The position numbers and the translations under genes are program-made. A model generated the notes under the pieces. That model was given only the letters and a program-made list of their open reading frames with translations, was not told the DNA's origin and made no database searches. A stretch of 64,000 bases of DNA from Winogradskyella immobilis (lineage in GTDB: Bacteria; Bacteroidota; Bacteroidia; Flavobacteriales; Flavobacteriaceae). This document shows, piece by piece, positions 1 through 9,417 of this stretch. The stretch covers positions 1 through 64,000 of the forward strand of contig NZ_JAIQXX010000010.1 in assembly GCF_021887715.1 (NCBI RefSeq). Direction: 5' to 3'. How positions within the stretch are numbered: the stretch's first letter is position 1; the number at the start of each line of letters is the position of its first letter.

Positions 1-173
1 GGTGTTAGGTGTTAGGTGTTAGGTGTTAGGTGTTAGGTGTTAGGTGTTAGGTGTTAGGTGTTAGGTGTTAGGTGTTAGGTGTTAGGTGTTAGGTGAAATT
101 AAATTTTAAACTATTTCTTTTTCACTAATCCCTTATAACTTATCCCTCTTTTCTTACCCTTATCAACTTTTCA
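1..173. repeat. Heptamer repeat element (TTAGGTG array plus CTTA heptads)
   Basis: Thirteen perfect copies of the heptamer GGTGTTA fill positions 1-91, with a partial copy to 95; the array runs off the left edge. After an AT-rich spacer, a degenerate array with the complementary core begins: CTAA or CTTA tetramers (or one-base variants) recur exactly every 7 bp at 125, 132, 139, 146, 153, 160 and 167. TTAG heptads followed by CTAA-type heptads give the element potential to fold back. The same layout is seen at 27908-27998 and 28385-28476. It lies directly upstream of the fecR gene. Confidence 0.85.
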
Positions 174-229
174 ATTAAAAAGGTAGGAGTTTTTAAATCT
201 AACATGTTATATAGATAATTAATAGAATA

Positions 230-1126
230 ATGAATAAAGAAGACTTAATAGAAAAATGGTTAGATCATAATCTCAATCCTGAAGAGCAAAAAGCCTTTGA
301 GGCTTTAGATGATTATAAAGATTTAATACAAATGTCTCAATCACTTGAAGGCTTTAAAGCTCCTTCTTTTGATAGTTCAATAGCTTACGATACTATTAAA
401 AACCAATTAAACGTTAAGCAAAAAACCAACACACCTTGGTTAAAACCATTACTTAGAATTGCTGCGATTTTACTTATAGGATTTAGCATTTATTACTACA
501 CCAATAATTTAGATACCAAAATACAAACTATAGCTTCTCAACAAATAGCTATTGATTTACCTGACGCGTCTACTGTAAATTTAAATGCTGCTTCTGTTTT
601 AGCATTTAACAAAAACAAATGGTCAGATAATAGAGTGGTTTCTCTACAAGGTGAAGCCTATTTTAAAGTAGCTAAAGGCTCTAAGTTTGATGTTGAAACT
701 GCTGACGGTATTGTTTCTGTTTTAGGGACACAATTTAATGTAAAACAAAGAGATAATTATTTCGAAGTAACATGTTTTGAAGGCTCTGTCGCTGTAAATT
801 ATAACGGTAATACTACCAAATTAAAACCAGGACAAAAATTTGCATATATAGATGGGAAACTAATTGTTAATGAAAAAGAAAATAAATTACAACCTAGCTG
901 GATGCATAATGAAAGTACTTTTACCAGTCGTCCATTGAAGTTTGTAATTAACGAATTAGAGCGTCAATACAATATTACTGTAGATGCTTCCTCTGTAGAT
1001 AACAAACAATTATTCTCTGGTAGTTTTGCGCACAAAGATTTAGATTTGGCATTAAAATCTATTACCTTACCTCTAGGTTTAACGTACATAAAAACGAATA
1101 CAACTATTATATTAAAAGGTGAATAG
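230..1126 (+). CDS. FecR family anti-sigma factor
   Basis: This is a 298-residue FecR-type membrane regulator. In this family the cytoplasmic N-terminus holds an ECF sigma factor and the periplasmic part receives a signal from a TonB-dependent outer-membrane receptor. Visible parts are a short acidic cytoplasmic region (about 1-70), one membrane helix (about 73-90), a FecR domain (about 100-195) and a C-terminal DUF4974-type region (about 228-296). It overlaps the receptor gene downstream by 8 bp, so the two are probably translated together. The ECF sigma gene normally found just upstream is not between the repeat element and this gene; it may lie left of the window or elsewhere. Confidence 0.9.
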   Translation: MNKEDLIEKWLDHNLNPEEQKAFEALDDYKDLIQMSQSLEGFKAPSFDSSIAYDTIKNQLNVKQKTNTPWLKPLLRIAAILLIGFSIYYYTNNLDTKIQTIASQQIAIDLPDASTVNLNAASVLAFNKNKWSDNRVVSLQGEAYFKVAKGSKFDVETADGIVSVLGTQFNVKQRDNYFEVTCFEGSVAVNYNGNTTKLKPGQKFAYIDGKLIVNEKENKLQPSWMHNESTFTSRPLKFVINELERQYNITVDASSVDNKQLFSGSFAHKDLDLALKSITLPLGLTYIKTNTTIILKGE

Positions 1127-3431
1127 CTTAAAAAAAAGTATTTTAATTTTCTTTTTTTTTAATCTGTCGCTTCTAAGCTTTTCACAAGTTGAAGACGGCA
1201 ATATTCCCTTGAGTAAAATTCTTGAAACATTAGAGCAGCGTTATAATGTTCGGTTTTCTTATGCTGATAAGTCAATTACTGATATTACACTAAAAATACC
1301 TAATGCTGACTTAAGTTTAGAAGGCGCATTAAACTACTTAAGAAATAAAACCCAATTAATTTTTAATGCTTTAGATTCTAGGTTTATCTCTGTTGAAAAG
1401 CGTCAAGAAAAAGTAAACCCAAACGATTACACTTTACAGCGTTTAGATGAAATTATTATTCAGAATTATTTAACTAAAGGTTTAGCTAAATCTATAAATG
1501 GAACTATAGAAATTGCACCGCAAGATTTTGAAATATTACCTGGCTTAATTGAACCCGATATTCTTCAAACCATACAAAGTTTACCTGGGATTACTAGTGC
1601 AGACGAATTGATTTCTAATATTAATATTAGAGGCGGCACTAATGATCAAAACCTTGTTTTGTATGAAGGTATTAGAATGTACCAAACTGGCCATTTTTTT
1701 GGTTTAATTTCTGCTTTTAATCCGTATTTAATTGATAAAGTTACTATTACAAAAAATGGAACGAATGCAAAATATGGTTCTGGTATTTCTAGCTTAATAA
1801 GTATAGAAAATTCTAATGAAATAGATAAAAACTATAAAGCCGGATTAGGGGCTAATTTGTTAAGTGTTGATGGTTTTACTAAAATTCAGTTTTCTAAAAA
1901 AACAGAATTACAATTATCTGCACGTCGATCATTTACGGATCTAATATCATCACCAACTTACGATGCATATCTCGATCGTATTTTTAGAGATTCTGAACTC
2001 AATGCAACTTCAAACCCAAGAGCAAAACAAGATGAACGGTTTTTCTTTTATGATATTAATGCTAAATTTCTATATGATATTGATAAAGACTCTAAACTAA
2101 GATTTAACATCATTAATATATTTAATCGTCTAGACTACAATCAAGAGTTTAGTAATAGAGGTAATTTACCTCAACAAACTATAAGTCAATTAGATCAATC
2201 GAGTTATGCTGCTAGCATTGCTTACAATAAAAAATGGTCTAAATCCACTGAAACCAATACTCAAATCTATTTTTCTAAATATAACCTTGATGCGTTTAGT
2301 GAAAATAGTATTGCAGATCAACAGTTATTACAAGAAAATAAAGTTGAAGATATAGGCATTCGTTTTGATCTCTTAAAAGCTGTAGATAAAAATATTAATC
2401 TCAACTCTGGATATCAATATAATGAAATCGGAGTTTCTAATTTAGAAGATGTCTCTAATCCTAGATTTCGAAGTTTTATTAAAGAAGTTGTTAGAACCCA
2501 TGCGCTATATAGTGAAGCTGAATTTACTTCAAACTCAAAAAACACATACGGACGTATAGGCTTAAGAGGTAATTATTTTGAAAATTTTGGAGATTTTATT
2601 TTTGAACCACGTCTAGCTTTTAATCAAAAATTTTTAGATCATTTTAGATTGGAAATTCTTGCAGAGACTAAAAGCCAAACCATTACACAGATTATAGATT
2701 TACAACAAGATTTCTTTGGTATAGAAAAACGACGATGGCAATTATCTAATGATGATACTGTTCCTGTTATCAAAAGCGATCAGCTATCTGTAGGTTTAAA
2801 CTATAGCAATAAAGGTTGGCTAATTAATGTTGAAGCTTATATAAAAAATGTCGATGGTATTACGACGCGTAGTCAAGGGTTTCAGAATCAATTTCAATTT
2901 GTTAATTCTACCGGAAACTATCAAGCTAAAGGTTTTGATTTATTAGTAAACAAAAAGTTTAATAGTCTTAGTACATGGCTAAGCTATTCTTACAGCGAGA
3001 ATGATTACGAATTTGAAGATTTAAATAACGGTAATACATTTCCAAATAATATAGACTTAACGCATATCATTAATGCATCATTAGCCTATACCATTAATGA
3101 TTTTAAACTAGCAGCTAGTGTTAACTGGCGCACAGGAAAGCCTTTTACTTCTCCTCAAGAAAATCAAGACACATCTATTGATCGTATATTGTATAATGCT
3201 CCAAATAGTGAGCGACTCCCAGATTATTTACGTACTGACATATCAGCAACTTATACTTTTAAATTTAGCGAAACTATAAATGCAGAAGTTGGAGCTTCTA
3301 TATGGAACCTATTAAATAAAGAAAATATTATTAATCGATTTTTTACTTTAGATGACACAGATACTATAATTCAGAACGACAATACTGCTTTAGACTTTAC
3401 AACTAATTTTAGTTTTAGGCTAAATTTTTAA
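1119..3431 (+). CDS. TonB-dependent receptor with STN signalling domain
   Basis: A 770-residue outer-membrane receptor. The N-terminus has a hydrophobic signal peptide (about 1-22), followed by an STN domain (about 30-90, the signalling domain that contacts FecR), a plug domain (about 128-225, with the NIRGG-type plug motif) and a beta-barrel ending in the typical terminal phenylalanine. The start is GTG at 1119, inside the end of fecR (8-bp overlap). No CarboxypepD_reg-like domain is seen between STN and plug, which makes it closer to FecA-type transducers than to SusC-type receptors. The ligand (siderophore, haem or other) cannot be told from sequence. Confidence 0.9.
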   Translation: MNSLKKSILIFFFFNLSLLSFSQVEDGNIPLSKILETLEQRYNVRFSYADKSITDITLKIPNADLSLEGALNYLRNKTQLIFNALDSRFISVEKRQEKVNPNDYTLQRLDEIIIQNYLTKGLAKSINGTIEIAPQDFEILPGLIEPDILQTIQSLPGITSADELISNINIRGGTNDQNLVLYEGIRMYQTGHFFGLISAFNPYLIDKVTITKNGTNAKYGSGISSLISIENSNEIDKNYKAGLGANLLSVDGFTKIQFSKKTELQLSARRSFTDLISSPTYDAYLDRIFRDSELNATSNPRAKQDERFFFYDINAKFLYDIDKDSKLRFNIINIFNRLDYNQEFSNRGNLPQQTISQLDQSSYAASIAYNKKWSKSTETNTQIYFSKYNLDAFSENSIADQQLLQENKVEDIGIRFDLLKAVDKNINLNSGYQYNEIGVSNLEDVSNPRFRSFIKEVVRTHALYSEAEFTSNSKNTYGRIGLRGNYFENFGDFIFEPRLAFNQKFLDHFRLEILAETKSQTITQIIDLQQDFFGIEKRRWQLSNDDTVPVIKSDQLSVGLNYSNKGWLINVEAYIKNVDGITTRSQGFQNQFQFVNSTGNYQAKGFDLLVNKKFNSLSTWLSYSYSENDYEFEDLNNGNTFPNNIDLTHIINASLAYTINDFKLAASVNWRTGKPFTSPQENQDTSIDRILYNAPNSERLPDYLRTDISATYTFKFSETINAEVGASIWNLLNKENIINRFFTLDDTDTIIQNDNTALDFTTNFSFRLNF

Positions 3432-3468
3432 AACCCAAATGACACAAGTCTTTTATTCGTTTTATCTG

Positions 3469-3476
3469 TACTTTTG
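3469..3476 (+). promoter_or_regulatory. Candidate -7 box (TACTTTTG)
   Basis: TACTTTTG matches the Bacteroidota -7 consensus TAnnTTTG and lies 21 nt before the ATG at 3498. It rules out the in-frame TTG at 3474, which falls inside the box, as the start of the next gene. No clear -33 TTTG was found. Confidence 0.5.
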
Positions 3477-3497
3477 GTGTATAAAATTATACGCTTA

Positions 3498-4040
3498 ATG
3501 ACAACTCAAGAACTCTACAAATTAAAATATCCTATAGGCGAATTTGAACTGCCAAAAACGATAACTTCTAACTTATTAGAAACATGGATTACAGATATTG
3601 AAACACTTCCGCAATCTCTTAAAACCCTAACAAAAAGCTTAACTGAAACTGAATTAAATTACTCATATCGCCCAGAAGGCTGGACGATAAAGCAAGTGAC
3701 ACATCACTATGCAGATAGCCATATGAATAGTATTATTCGGTTTAAATGGGCATTAACAGAAAACACACCTACAATTAAATTTTACCACGAAGACCGTTGG
3801 GCTCAACTTATCGATTACAGTGCTTCTATTGATAGTTCGCTTTCAATTATAAAAGGTATTCATGCAAAATTGGGAATTCTATTACGAAATCTAACTTCAG
3901 AGGATTTAAAACGAGAATTTATTCATCCAGAACACAACAAGCATTTTTCTCTAGAAGAAACTATTGGAGTTTACGCTTGGCATAGTAATCATCATTTAGC
4001 GCATATAGAACAAGCCTTGCGATATAAAGGCGAATTTTAA
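3498..4040 (+). CDS. DinB/YfiT-like putative metal-dependent hydrolase
   Basis: A 180-residue protein of the DinB four-helix fold, similar to the YfiT/BstA group, which bind a divalent metal with histidines and include thiol-S-transferases. Candidate metal ligands are H69/H70 in the THHYADSH segment and H162, H165 and H166 in WHSNHH near the C-terminus. The ATG at 3498 is preferred over an in-frame TTG at 3474 because the latter overlaps a promoter-like box and the family begins near MTTQELYKLKYPIG. The gene is convergent with argS, with only 3 bp between stops. The substrate is not known. Confidence 0.8.
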   Translation: MTTQELYKLKYPIGEFELPKTITSNLLETWITDIETLPQSLKTLTKSLTETELNYSYRPEGWTIKQVTHHYADSHMNSIIRFKWALTENTPTIKFYHEDRWAQLIDYSASIDSSLSIIKGIHAKLGILLRNLTSEDLKREFIHPEHNKHFSLEETIGVYAWHSNHHLAHIEQALRYKGEF

Positions 4041-4043
4041 AAC

Positions 4044-5822
4044 TTACATACGCTCTGGCACAGCAATACCTAAAACACTAAATGCATTTTTAATGGTTGT
4101 AGCCACAGCGCTAGATAAAGTTACTCTAAACATTTTTTCTTGGTCTGTATCTGCACCAAGAATAGACACATTCTGGTAAAACGAATTAAAATCTTTTACC
4201 AAATCGTAAGTGTAATTAGCAACTAATGCCGGACTATGTTGCACTGCTGCATTTTGAATAATTTCTGGGAACAACTCTAATTGTTTAAGCAACTGTTTTT
4301 CTTTATCATGCAATTTCAATCCTGAAAAATCAACAGATTTATCTGAAGTCACTTTTCTTAAAATCGATTGTATTCTTGCGTAAGTATATTGTATAAATGG
4401 CCCTGTATTACCTTGAAAATCTATAGATTCTTTAGGGTCAAATAAAATACGTTTTTTAGGATCTACTTTTAAAATATAATATTTAAGAGCTCCTAAACCT
4501 ATGGTTTTGTATAGTGTTTTTCGTTCGTTTTCTGAGTAATCTTCAAGCTTACCCAATTCATTAGAAATAGCTTCAGCGGTATGCGCCATGTCTTCAATTA
4601 AATCATCAGCATCAACTACAGTACCTTCTCTACTCTTCATTTTGCCGCTTGGTAAATCTACCATACCATAACTTAAATGAAATAGATTTTTAGCCCAATC
4701 GAATCCCAATTTTTTCAAGATTAAGAACAAAACTTTAAAATGATAATCTTGCTCGTTACCAACAGTATATACCATACCTCCAACATCGGGATAATCCTTA
4801 ATACGTTGTATAGCTGTACCAATATCTTGCGTCATGTAAACTGCAGTGCCATCACTACGTAATACAATTTTTTCGTCTAGTCCGTCTTCTGTTAAATCAC
4901 ACCATACCGAACCATCATCTTTCTTAAAAAATGCATCTGACTTTAAGCCTTGAGCTACAAACTCTTTTCCTAATAAATACGTGTTACTCTCGTAATATAG
5001 TTTATCAAAATCTACACCTATATTTTTATAAGTTACATCAAAACCATCATAAACCCAACTATTCATTAACGTCCATAAGGCAACTGTATCTTTATCTCCA
5101 GCTTCCCAGTTTCTAAGCATTTGTTGTGCTTCAATTAAAATTGGAGCATTCTTTTTTGCATCATCTTCAGATTGACCTTCAGACATTAAACCCGCAATTT
5201 CTTTTTTATATTCTTGGTCAAACTTTACATAATAATTTCCAACCAACTTATCACCTTTCAACCCAGTAGACTCTGGTGTTTCTCCATTACCGTAACGTTT
5301 CCAAGCTAACATACTTTTGCAAATATGTATACCTCTATCGTTAACTATTTGTGTTTTATATACGTTTTGCCCAGAAGCTTTAATAATTTCGGATACACTA
5401 TAACCTAAAAGCACATTACGCACATGGCCTAAATGCAAAGGTTTATTTGTGTTTGGCGAAGAATATTCTACCATTACAGCTTTGCTACTCGTTTTAGGTT
5501 TAGAAAAACCGTAATCGTTTTTAGCTTTAATAGTATTAAAGAAATTAATATAATAGCTATCATCAATTTCTATATTTAAAAAGCCTTTAACCACATTAAA
5601 TGCTTTAACCTCATCAACATGATTTACCAGATACTGACCTACTTGCTCACCTATAACTACAGGATTTCCTTTAACTACACGTAACATAGGAAAAACAACT
5701 ACGGTAATATCTCCAGCAAATTCTTTACGTGTTGCTTGAAACTCTACCGATTGTAGTTCTGCCTGAAATAACGATTTTATAGCCGCTTTAACGTGTAATT
5801 CTATAGTATTTTGAAGATGCAT
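4044..5822 (-). CDS. argS: Arginine--tRNA ligase
   Basis: A 592-residue class I aminoacyl-tRNA synthetase that charges tRNA-Arg in the cytoplasm. The N-terminal Add-1 domain (about 1-100) is followed by the HIGH motif as HLGH at 130-133 within SSPNTNKPLHLGHVRN. The KMSKS equivalent reads KMKSREG in the later catalytic region, and a helical anticodon-binding domain with the DALR-type C-terminus follows. Length is normal. A candidate promoter box lies about 34 nt upstream on the minus strand. Confidence 0.97.
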   Translation of the reverse strand: MHLQNTIELHVKAAIKSLFQAELQSVEFQATRKEFAGDITVVVFPMLRVVKGNPVVIGEQVGQYLVNHVDEVKAFNVVKGFLNIEIDDSYYINFFNTIKAKNDYGFSKPKTSSKAVMVEYSSPNTNKPLHLGHVRNVLLGYSVSEIIKASGQNVYKTQIVNDRGIHICKSMLAWKRYGNGETPESTGLKGDKLVGNYYVKFDQEYKKEIAGLMSEGQSEDDAKKNAPILIEAQQMLRNWEAGDKDTVALWTLMNSWVYDGFDVTYKNIGVDFDKLYYESNTYLLGKEFVAQGLKSDAFFKKDDGSVWCDLTEDGLDEKIVLRSDGTAVYMTQDIGTAIQRIKDYPDVGGMVYTVGNEQDYHFKVLFLILKKLGFDWAKNLFHLSYGMVDLPSGKMKSREGTVVDADDLIEDMAHTAEAISNELGKLEDYSENERKTLYKTIGLGALKYYILKVDPKKRILFDPKESIDFQGNTGPFIQYTYARIQSILRKVTSDKSVDFSGLKLHDKEKQLLKQLELFPEIIQNAAVQHSPALVANYTYDLVKDFNSFYQNVSILGADTDQEKMFRVTLSSAVATTIKNAFSVLGIAVPERM

Positions 5823-6332
5823 TTAGCCTTAAATCTTTACATTAATAAACGGCTGCAAAGATAGAGTTTTTATTGTTTATCTTCTGGCTTATGAAAAATG
5901 AAAAACAAACTTATTATTTCAATTAATTTTTAGCATAAAATGACACTTAATTTAAAGAAAGTTTAAAGCTGCTAAACAACTCAATCACATATAATTTAAT
6001 GTATTGATTATCAATAATATAAAAGCAATATGCATTTCGTCGATGAAAGTGTATTTCTGCCGATATTTTTACCTTTAATCGATACGTCTTTTTTTTCACA
6101 ATTTTCATCGTTCATTTTGTCTGATTTTTTAGCATTAAATCCCATAAATTAGCAAATGCAATTACATTTAACCATTTTTGGTTTGCTATTAATTAACGTC
6201 CCAAACGTTTATGACGCTTGTAAACCAAACATTAACACTGTTGTTTATGTTTTGCGTGAACTTACTTTTACAATCCCTCTCAGAAAGTTGGAATCACCTC
6301 AACTCTAAACTACGCAGTAATACTATTGCCCA
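5823..6332. other. 510-bp intergenic region between divergent argS and histidine kinase
   Basis: This is the longest gene-free stretch. Apart from the argS promoter box, nothing functional is clear. A 7-bp inverted repeat (TAGCAAA at 6150-6156, TTTGCTA at 6182-6188) is weak. There is no tRNA-like fold, no tandem repeat and no small ORF with recognisable content. It presumably contains the kinase promoter and leader. Confidence 0.5.
5856..5863 (-). promoter_or_regulatory. Candidate argS -7 box (TATCTTTG)
   Basis: Read on the minus strand, TATCTTTG matches TAnnTTTG and stands about 34 nt before the argS ATG. No good -33 TTTG was seen at the usual spacing, so the call rests on the -7 box only. 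Confidence 0.45.
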
Positions 6333-8354
6333 ATGAAGCAATTGATAACATATGCTGCTTGTTTACTATCATTATTGACTTTTGCTCAGAATGCAAAAAT
6401 CGATAGTCTTACTGTTAGGCTTGCATATCAAAATCAAGATTCTACCAAAATAGAGACTTCACTGTTGCTTATAAACGAATTCTATCTCATTAAGGATTAC
6501 GAAAAGGCGTTATTATTTATAGATCAAACCACTGAATTATCTAAAACTTTAAATAATAATAGAGGACTTGCTGAAAGCAATTACTTAAAAGCATTAATTT
6601 ATAGTGAGAAAGATGAAAATGCTAATGCCATAAATAACTTTAATGCAGCAAAAACTTATTTTCAACAGATTAGAGACACTCTAGGTATTGCCAAAGTAAA
6701 TAACAACTTGGGACTTATTGACATAAAGCGTGGTAATTACGAAAAAGGACTACAGAACTCACTTTCTGCCATCTCAATTTTTGAAAAAAGAGGTTTAAAC
6801 ACCGAACTCAGTAAAGCTTACAATAATTTAGCAGAAGCTTATTTCAATACCAGTAATTTTGACAAAGCATTAGAGTATAACAGAAAAGCACTTATTGTTA
6901 GGGAAGAAATTGAAGATAAACAAGGCATTAAACAATCTTTAAAAAATATAGGAATACTTTACGCCTTAAAAAATGAACACCGTCGTGCTATAGATAATTT
7001 TGAACGTGTTTTAGTTCTTTTAGATTCTGAAGATAAAGATTTGCGTGGTGAGATTACTCCTATTTTAGGTGCTGAGTATCTAGAAGTTTCTCAACTCGAT
7101 AAAGCTGGAAGATATATTGCAGAAGGTCTTCGTTTTAACAGAAGACAAAAGAATGATTTAGGAGTTTTAATTTCTCTTAATGCTGCTGGTGACTTAAATA
7201 TTAGACGTAAAAAAGTAAAATTAGCACTCACGCAATTAAATGAAGCGTATAATATTGCTAATAAATTAAACCATAAAACGCATCTCTTAAAAAATTTAAA
7301 ACTACATGTTAAGTTAGATTCTTCTAGAGGGTTTTATCAAAATGCATTTTTTTGGCAAAATAAATATTACGATCTTAAAACAGAGATTGATAAAGAAACC
7401 GTTGCAAAACAATTAGCTATTAATAATAAACCTGAAGCTAACACTTCTTCATCTAAAACTAGTATAATAATACCAGAAACCGCAGAACCTAAACCTTCAA
7501 AATCTAATACACTACTTATATATGGATTAATAGCAGGTTTAATTTTTACTATTGCGTTGTTAACTTTTAGTTATTTAAAAGGCTCAAAAGATGGTAAATC
7601 TGTAAAAGAATTGAGTTCTAGTAATACTAAATTGTTAGCTCAAAATCAACAGTTAGAAGAAGTAAACCAAGTTAAAGACAAACTCTTTTCTATTGTTTCT
7701 CACGATTTAAAAGATTCTATTTCTTCTATAAAAGCATTTTTAGATTTACTAAAAGATGATGGTATTACAAAAGAAGAGTTTAATCAGTTAATCCCAGAAT
7801 TAAGTGAAAATGCTAATAATGCTTCATCATTATTATTTAACTTATTAAACTGGTCTAAGTCTCAAATGCAAAATTTAGAGCCAAAACCAGAATTATTTAA
7901 TATTCAGGAAGTCTTTCATATTAAAATGTCTCTAGTAGAGAAAAAGGTAGAAGACAAAGGCATTCTTTTAATTGATGAATCTAAACGCGATTTTGTTTAT
8001 GCCGATCGCAGCATGTTAGAAATTGTAATTCAAAACTTAATTACTAATGCTGTTAAGTTTACTGGCAAAGGAGATGTTATAACGGTATCCAATCAAGATT
8101 ACAATGGCAAAGTACTTATCAGTGTTGAAGATACCGGTATTGGCATTTCTGAAGAGAATATTAAAAAATTATTTAACGCTAAAAAGAATTTTACTACTAT
8201 TGGTACCGAAAATGAAAAAGGTACTGGCTTAGGCTTAACGATCTGTAAAGATTTAGTCGAACTTAACAAAGGTCGTATATGGGTAGAAAGCACTCCAAAT
8301 ATCGGCAGTAAATTCTTTATTGAATTACCTAAAGCTGCTTTAACTAATGTTTAG
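6333..8354 (+). CDS. TPR-containing sensor histidine kinase
   Basis: A 673-residue hybrid of a secreted TPR sensor and a histidine kinase. A signal peptide (about 1-18) leads into TPR-like repeats (about 20-350), predicted periplasmic. One transmembrane helix (about 392-415) and a short coiled coil come next. The HisKA domain has the phospho-acceptor H457 in SIVSHDLKDSI. The HATPase domain has the N-box with N572 (NLITNAVKF), a G1 box (DTGIGI) and a G2-like GTGLGL. No response regulator gene is adjacent, so its partner is unknown. It converges on the CtlX-like gene 11 bp downstream. Confidence 0.92.
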   Translation: MKQLITYAACLLSLLTFAQNAKIDSLTVRLAYQNQDSTKIETSLLLINEFYLIKDYEKALLFIDQTTELSKTLNNNRGLAESNYLKALIYSEKDENANAINNFNAAKTYFQQIRDTLGIAKVNNNLGLIDIKRGNYEKGLQNSLSAISIFEKRGLNTELSKAYNNLAEAYFNTSNFDKALEYNRKALIVREEIEDKQGIKQSLKNIGILYALKNEHRRAIDNFERVLVLLDSEDKDLRGEITPILGAEYLEVSQLDKAGRYIAEGLRFNRRQKNDLGVLISLNAAGDLNIRRKKVKLALTQLNEAYNIANKLNHKTHLLKNLKLHVKLDSSRGFYQNAFFWQNKYYDLKTEIDKETVAKQLAINNKPEANTSSSKTSIIIPETAEPKPSKSNTLLIYGLIAGLIFTIALLTFSYLKGSKDGKSVKELSSSNTKLLAQNQQLEEVNQVKDKLFSIVSHDLKDSISSIKAFLDLLKDDGITKEEFNQLIPELSENANNASSLLFNLLNWSKSQMQNLEPKPELFNIQEVFHIKMSLVEKKVEDKGILLIDESKRDFVYADRSMLEIVIQNLITNAVKFTGKGDVITVSNQDYNGKVLISVEDTGIGISEENIKKLFNAKKNFTTIGTENEKGTGLGLTICKDLVELNKGRIWVESTPNIGSKFFIELPKAALTNV

Positions 8355-8365
8355 TAACTAGTTAA

Positions 8366-9298
8366 TTAAGTTTTTGGCAAAAACACTTCAGCCATCATAC
8401 AACGTGCACTTCCACCTCCACATGTTTCTATAATTTCTAAAGAACTCGATATAATAGAACAGCTTTTTTGAATTTCATTGATCTGAGATGGTGTTAAACT
8501 ATTGTGGGCAGCTTTACTCATAACTAAATAACGCTTATCATTCTCGCCTCTTAACTGCAACATATTTCCAGCAAATTGATGCATTTGCGCTTCTGTAATA
8601 GAGATAATAGTTTTTCCATCTTGCTTTAAATGCTTCACAACATTTTTACGTTCTTTTTTATCATCGATAGAATCTAAGCATATCACTGCAAATGTTTCTG
8701 CCAAACACATCATAACATTTGTATGGTATATAGCCAAACGTTTTCCATCTACAGTTTGGTTGGCTGTGAAAATTACAGGCGTATATTCAAAATCTTCACA
8801 AAACTCAATAAATAATTCTTCATCCGAACGTGCTGATAATGCACAATACGCTTTACGATTAACACGATCTAAAAGCAAACTTCCTGTACCTTCTAAAAAA
8901 ACACCTTCAGATTCAGCGTCTGTATAATCTATAATATTCTCTATTTTAAACCCTTCTTCTTCTAATCTTAAAAACACATCTTCCCTACGTTCACGTCTAC
9001 GACTTTTAGCAAACATCGGATAGATTGCTATATCACCACTACTGTGAAAACTCACCCAATTATTCGGAAAAACAGAATCAGTAGCATTTAATGAAACATC
9101 ATCGTTCTCTACAATAACATTAATACCAACTGCTCGCAGTTTTTCAACAAAACCATCAAACTCTTTTTGCGCTCTTCTATTTATTTCGGCATCATCTAAA
9201 TCTAGTTCTTTTTGAAAATAATTATTAATCGCTGTTTCTTTGTTTGTCCTAAAATTTTCTGGACGAATCATTAAAATAGTATTTGTAATCTGTTGCAT
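8366..9298 (-). CDS. ctlX: CtlX-type citrulline/arginine amidinohydrolase
   Basis: A 310-residue member of the amidinotransferase/arginine deiminase superfamily, of the CtlX (COG4874) type linked to citrulline use. Motifs seen are FPNNWVSFH in the N-terminal third, EGTGSLLLDR in the middle, and the C-terminal CGGGSARCMMAE, where C300 sits at the position of the catalytic cysteine. The enzyme acts on guanidino or ureido compounds; whether citrulline or arginine is the substrate is inferred from family naming only. It is transcribed alone, convergent with the kinase gene and divergent from the unrecognised gene at 9418. Confidence 0.8.
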   Translation of the reverse strand: MQQITNTILMIRPENFRTNKETAINNYFQKELDLDDAEINRRAQKEFDGFVEKLRAVGINVIVENDDVSLNATDSVFPNNWVSFHSSGDIAIYPMFAKSRRRERREDVFLRLEEEGFKIENIIDYTDAESEGVFLEGTGSLLLDRVNRKAYCALSARSDEELFIEFCEDFEYTPVIFTANQTVDGKRLAIYHTNVMMCLAETFAVICLDSIDDKKERKNVVKHLKQDGKTIISITEAQMHQFAGNMLQLRGENDKRYLVMSKAAHNSLTPSQINEIQKSCSIISSSLEIIETCGGGSARCMMAEVFLPKT

Positions 9299-9323
9299 CT
9301 ATTCAATTTGTTATTCGCTACAA

Positions 9324-9331
9324 CAAATTTA
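9324..9331 (-). promoter_or_regulatory. Candidate -7 box upstream of ctlX (TAAATTTG)
   Basis: TAAATTTG on the minus strand, 25 nt before the ctlX ATG, matches TAnnTTTG. No -33 TTTG at 19 nt was found. Confidence 0.4.
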
Positions 9332-9417
9332 ACTGTTTTAAGTATTAAAAAATCATTAACAATACGCAATTAAGCCATTAGAATGATTAATTTTATAGCA
9401 CTATAAATAATTAAGTT

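Noticed and set aside
1-95. Possible CRISPR array
   Set aside because: The unit is a 7-bp head-to-tail repeat with no spacers and no cas genes near it.
3474-3497. TTG start for the DinB-like gene
   Set aside because: The codon falls within the promoter-like TACTTTTG; the ATG at 3498 gives the normal family N-terminus.
5823-6332. Small RNA or tRNA in the 510-bp gap
   Set aside because: No cloverleaf, no terminator-like stem with T-run and only a weak 7-bp inverted repeat were found.
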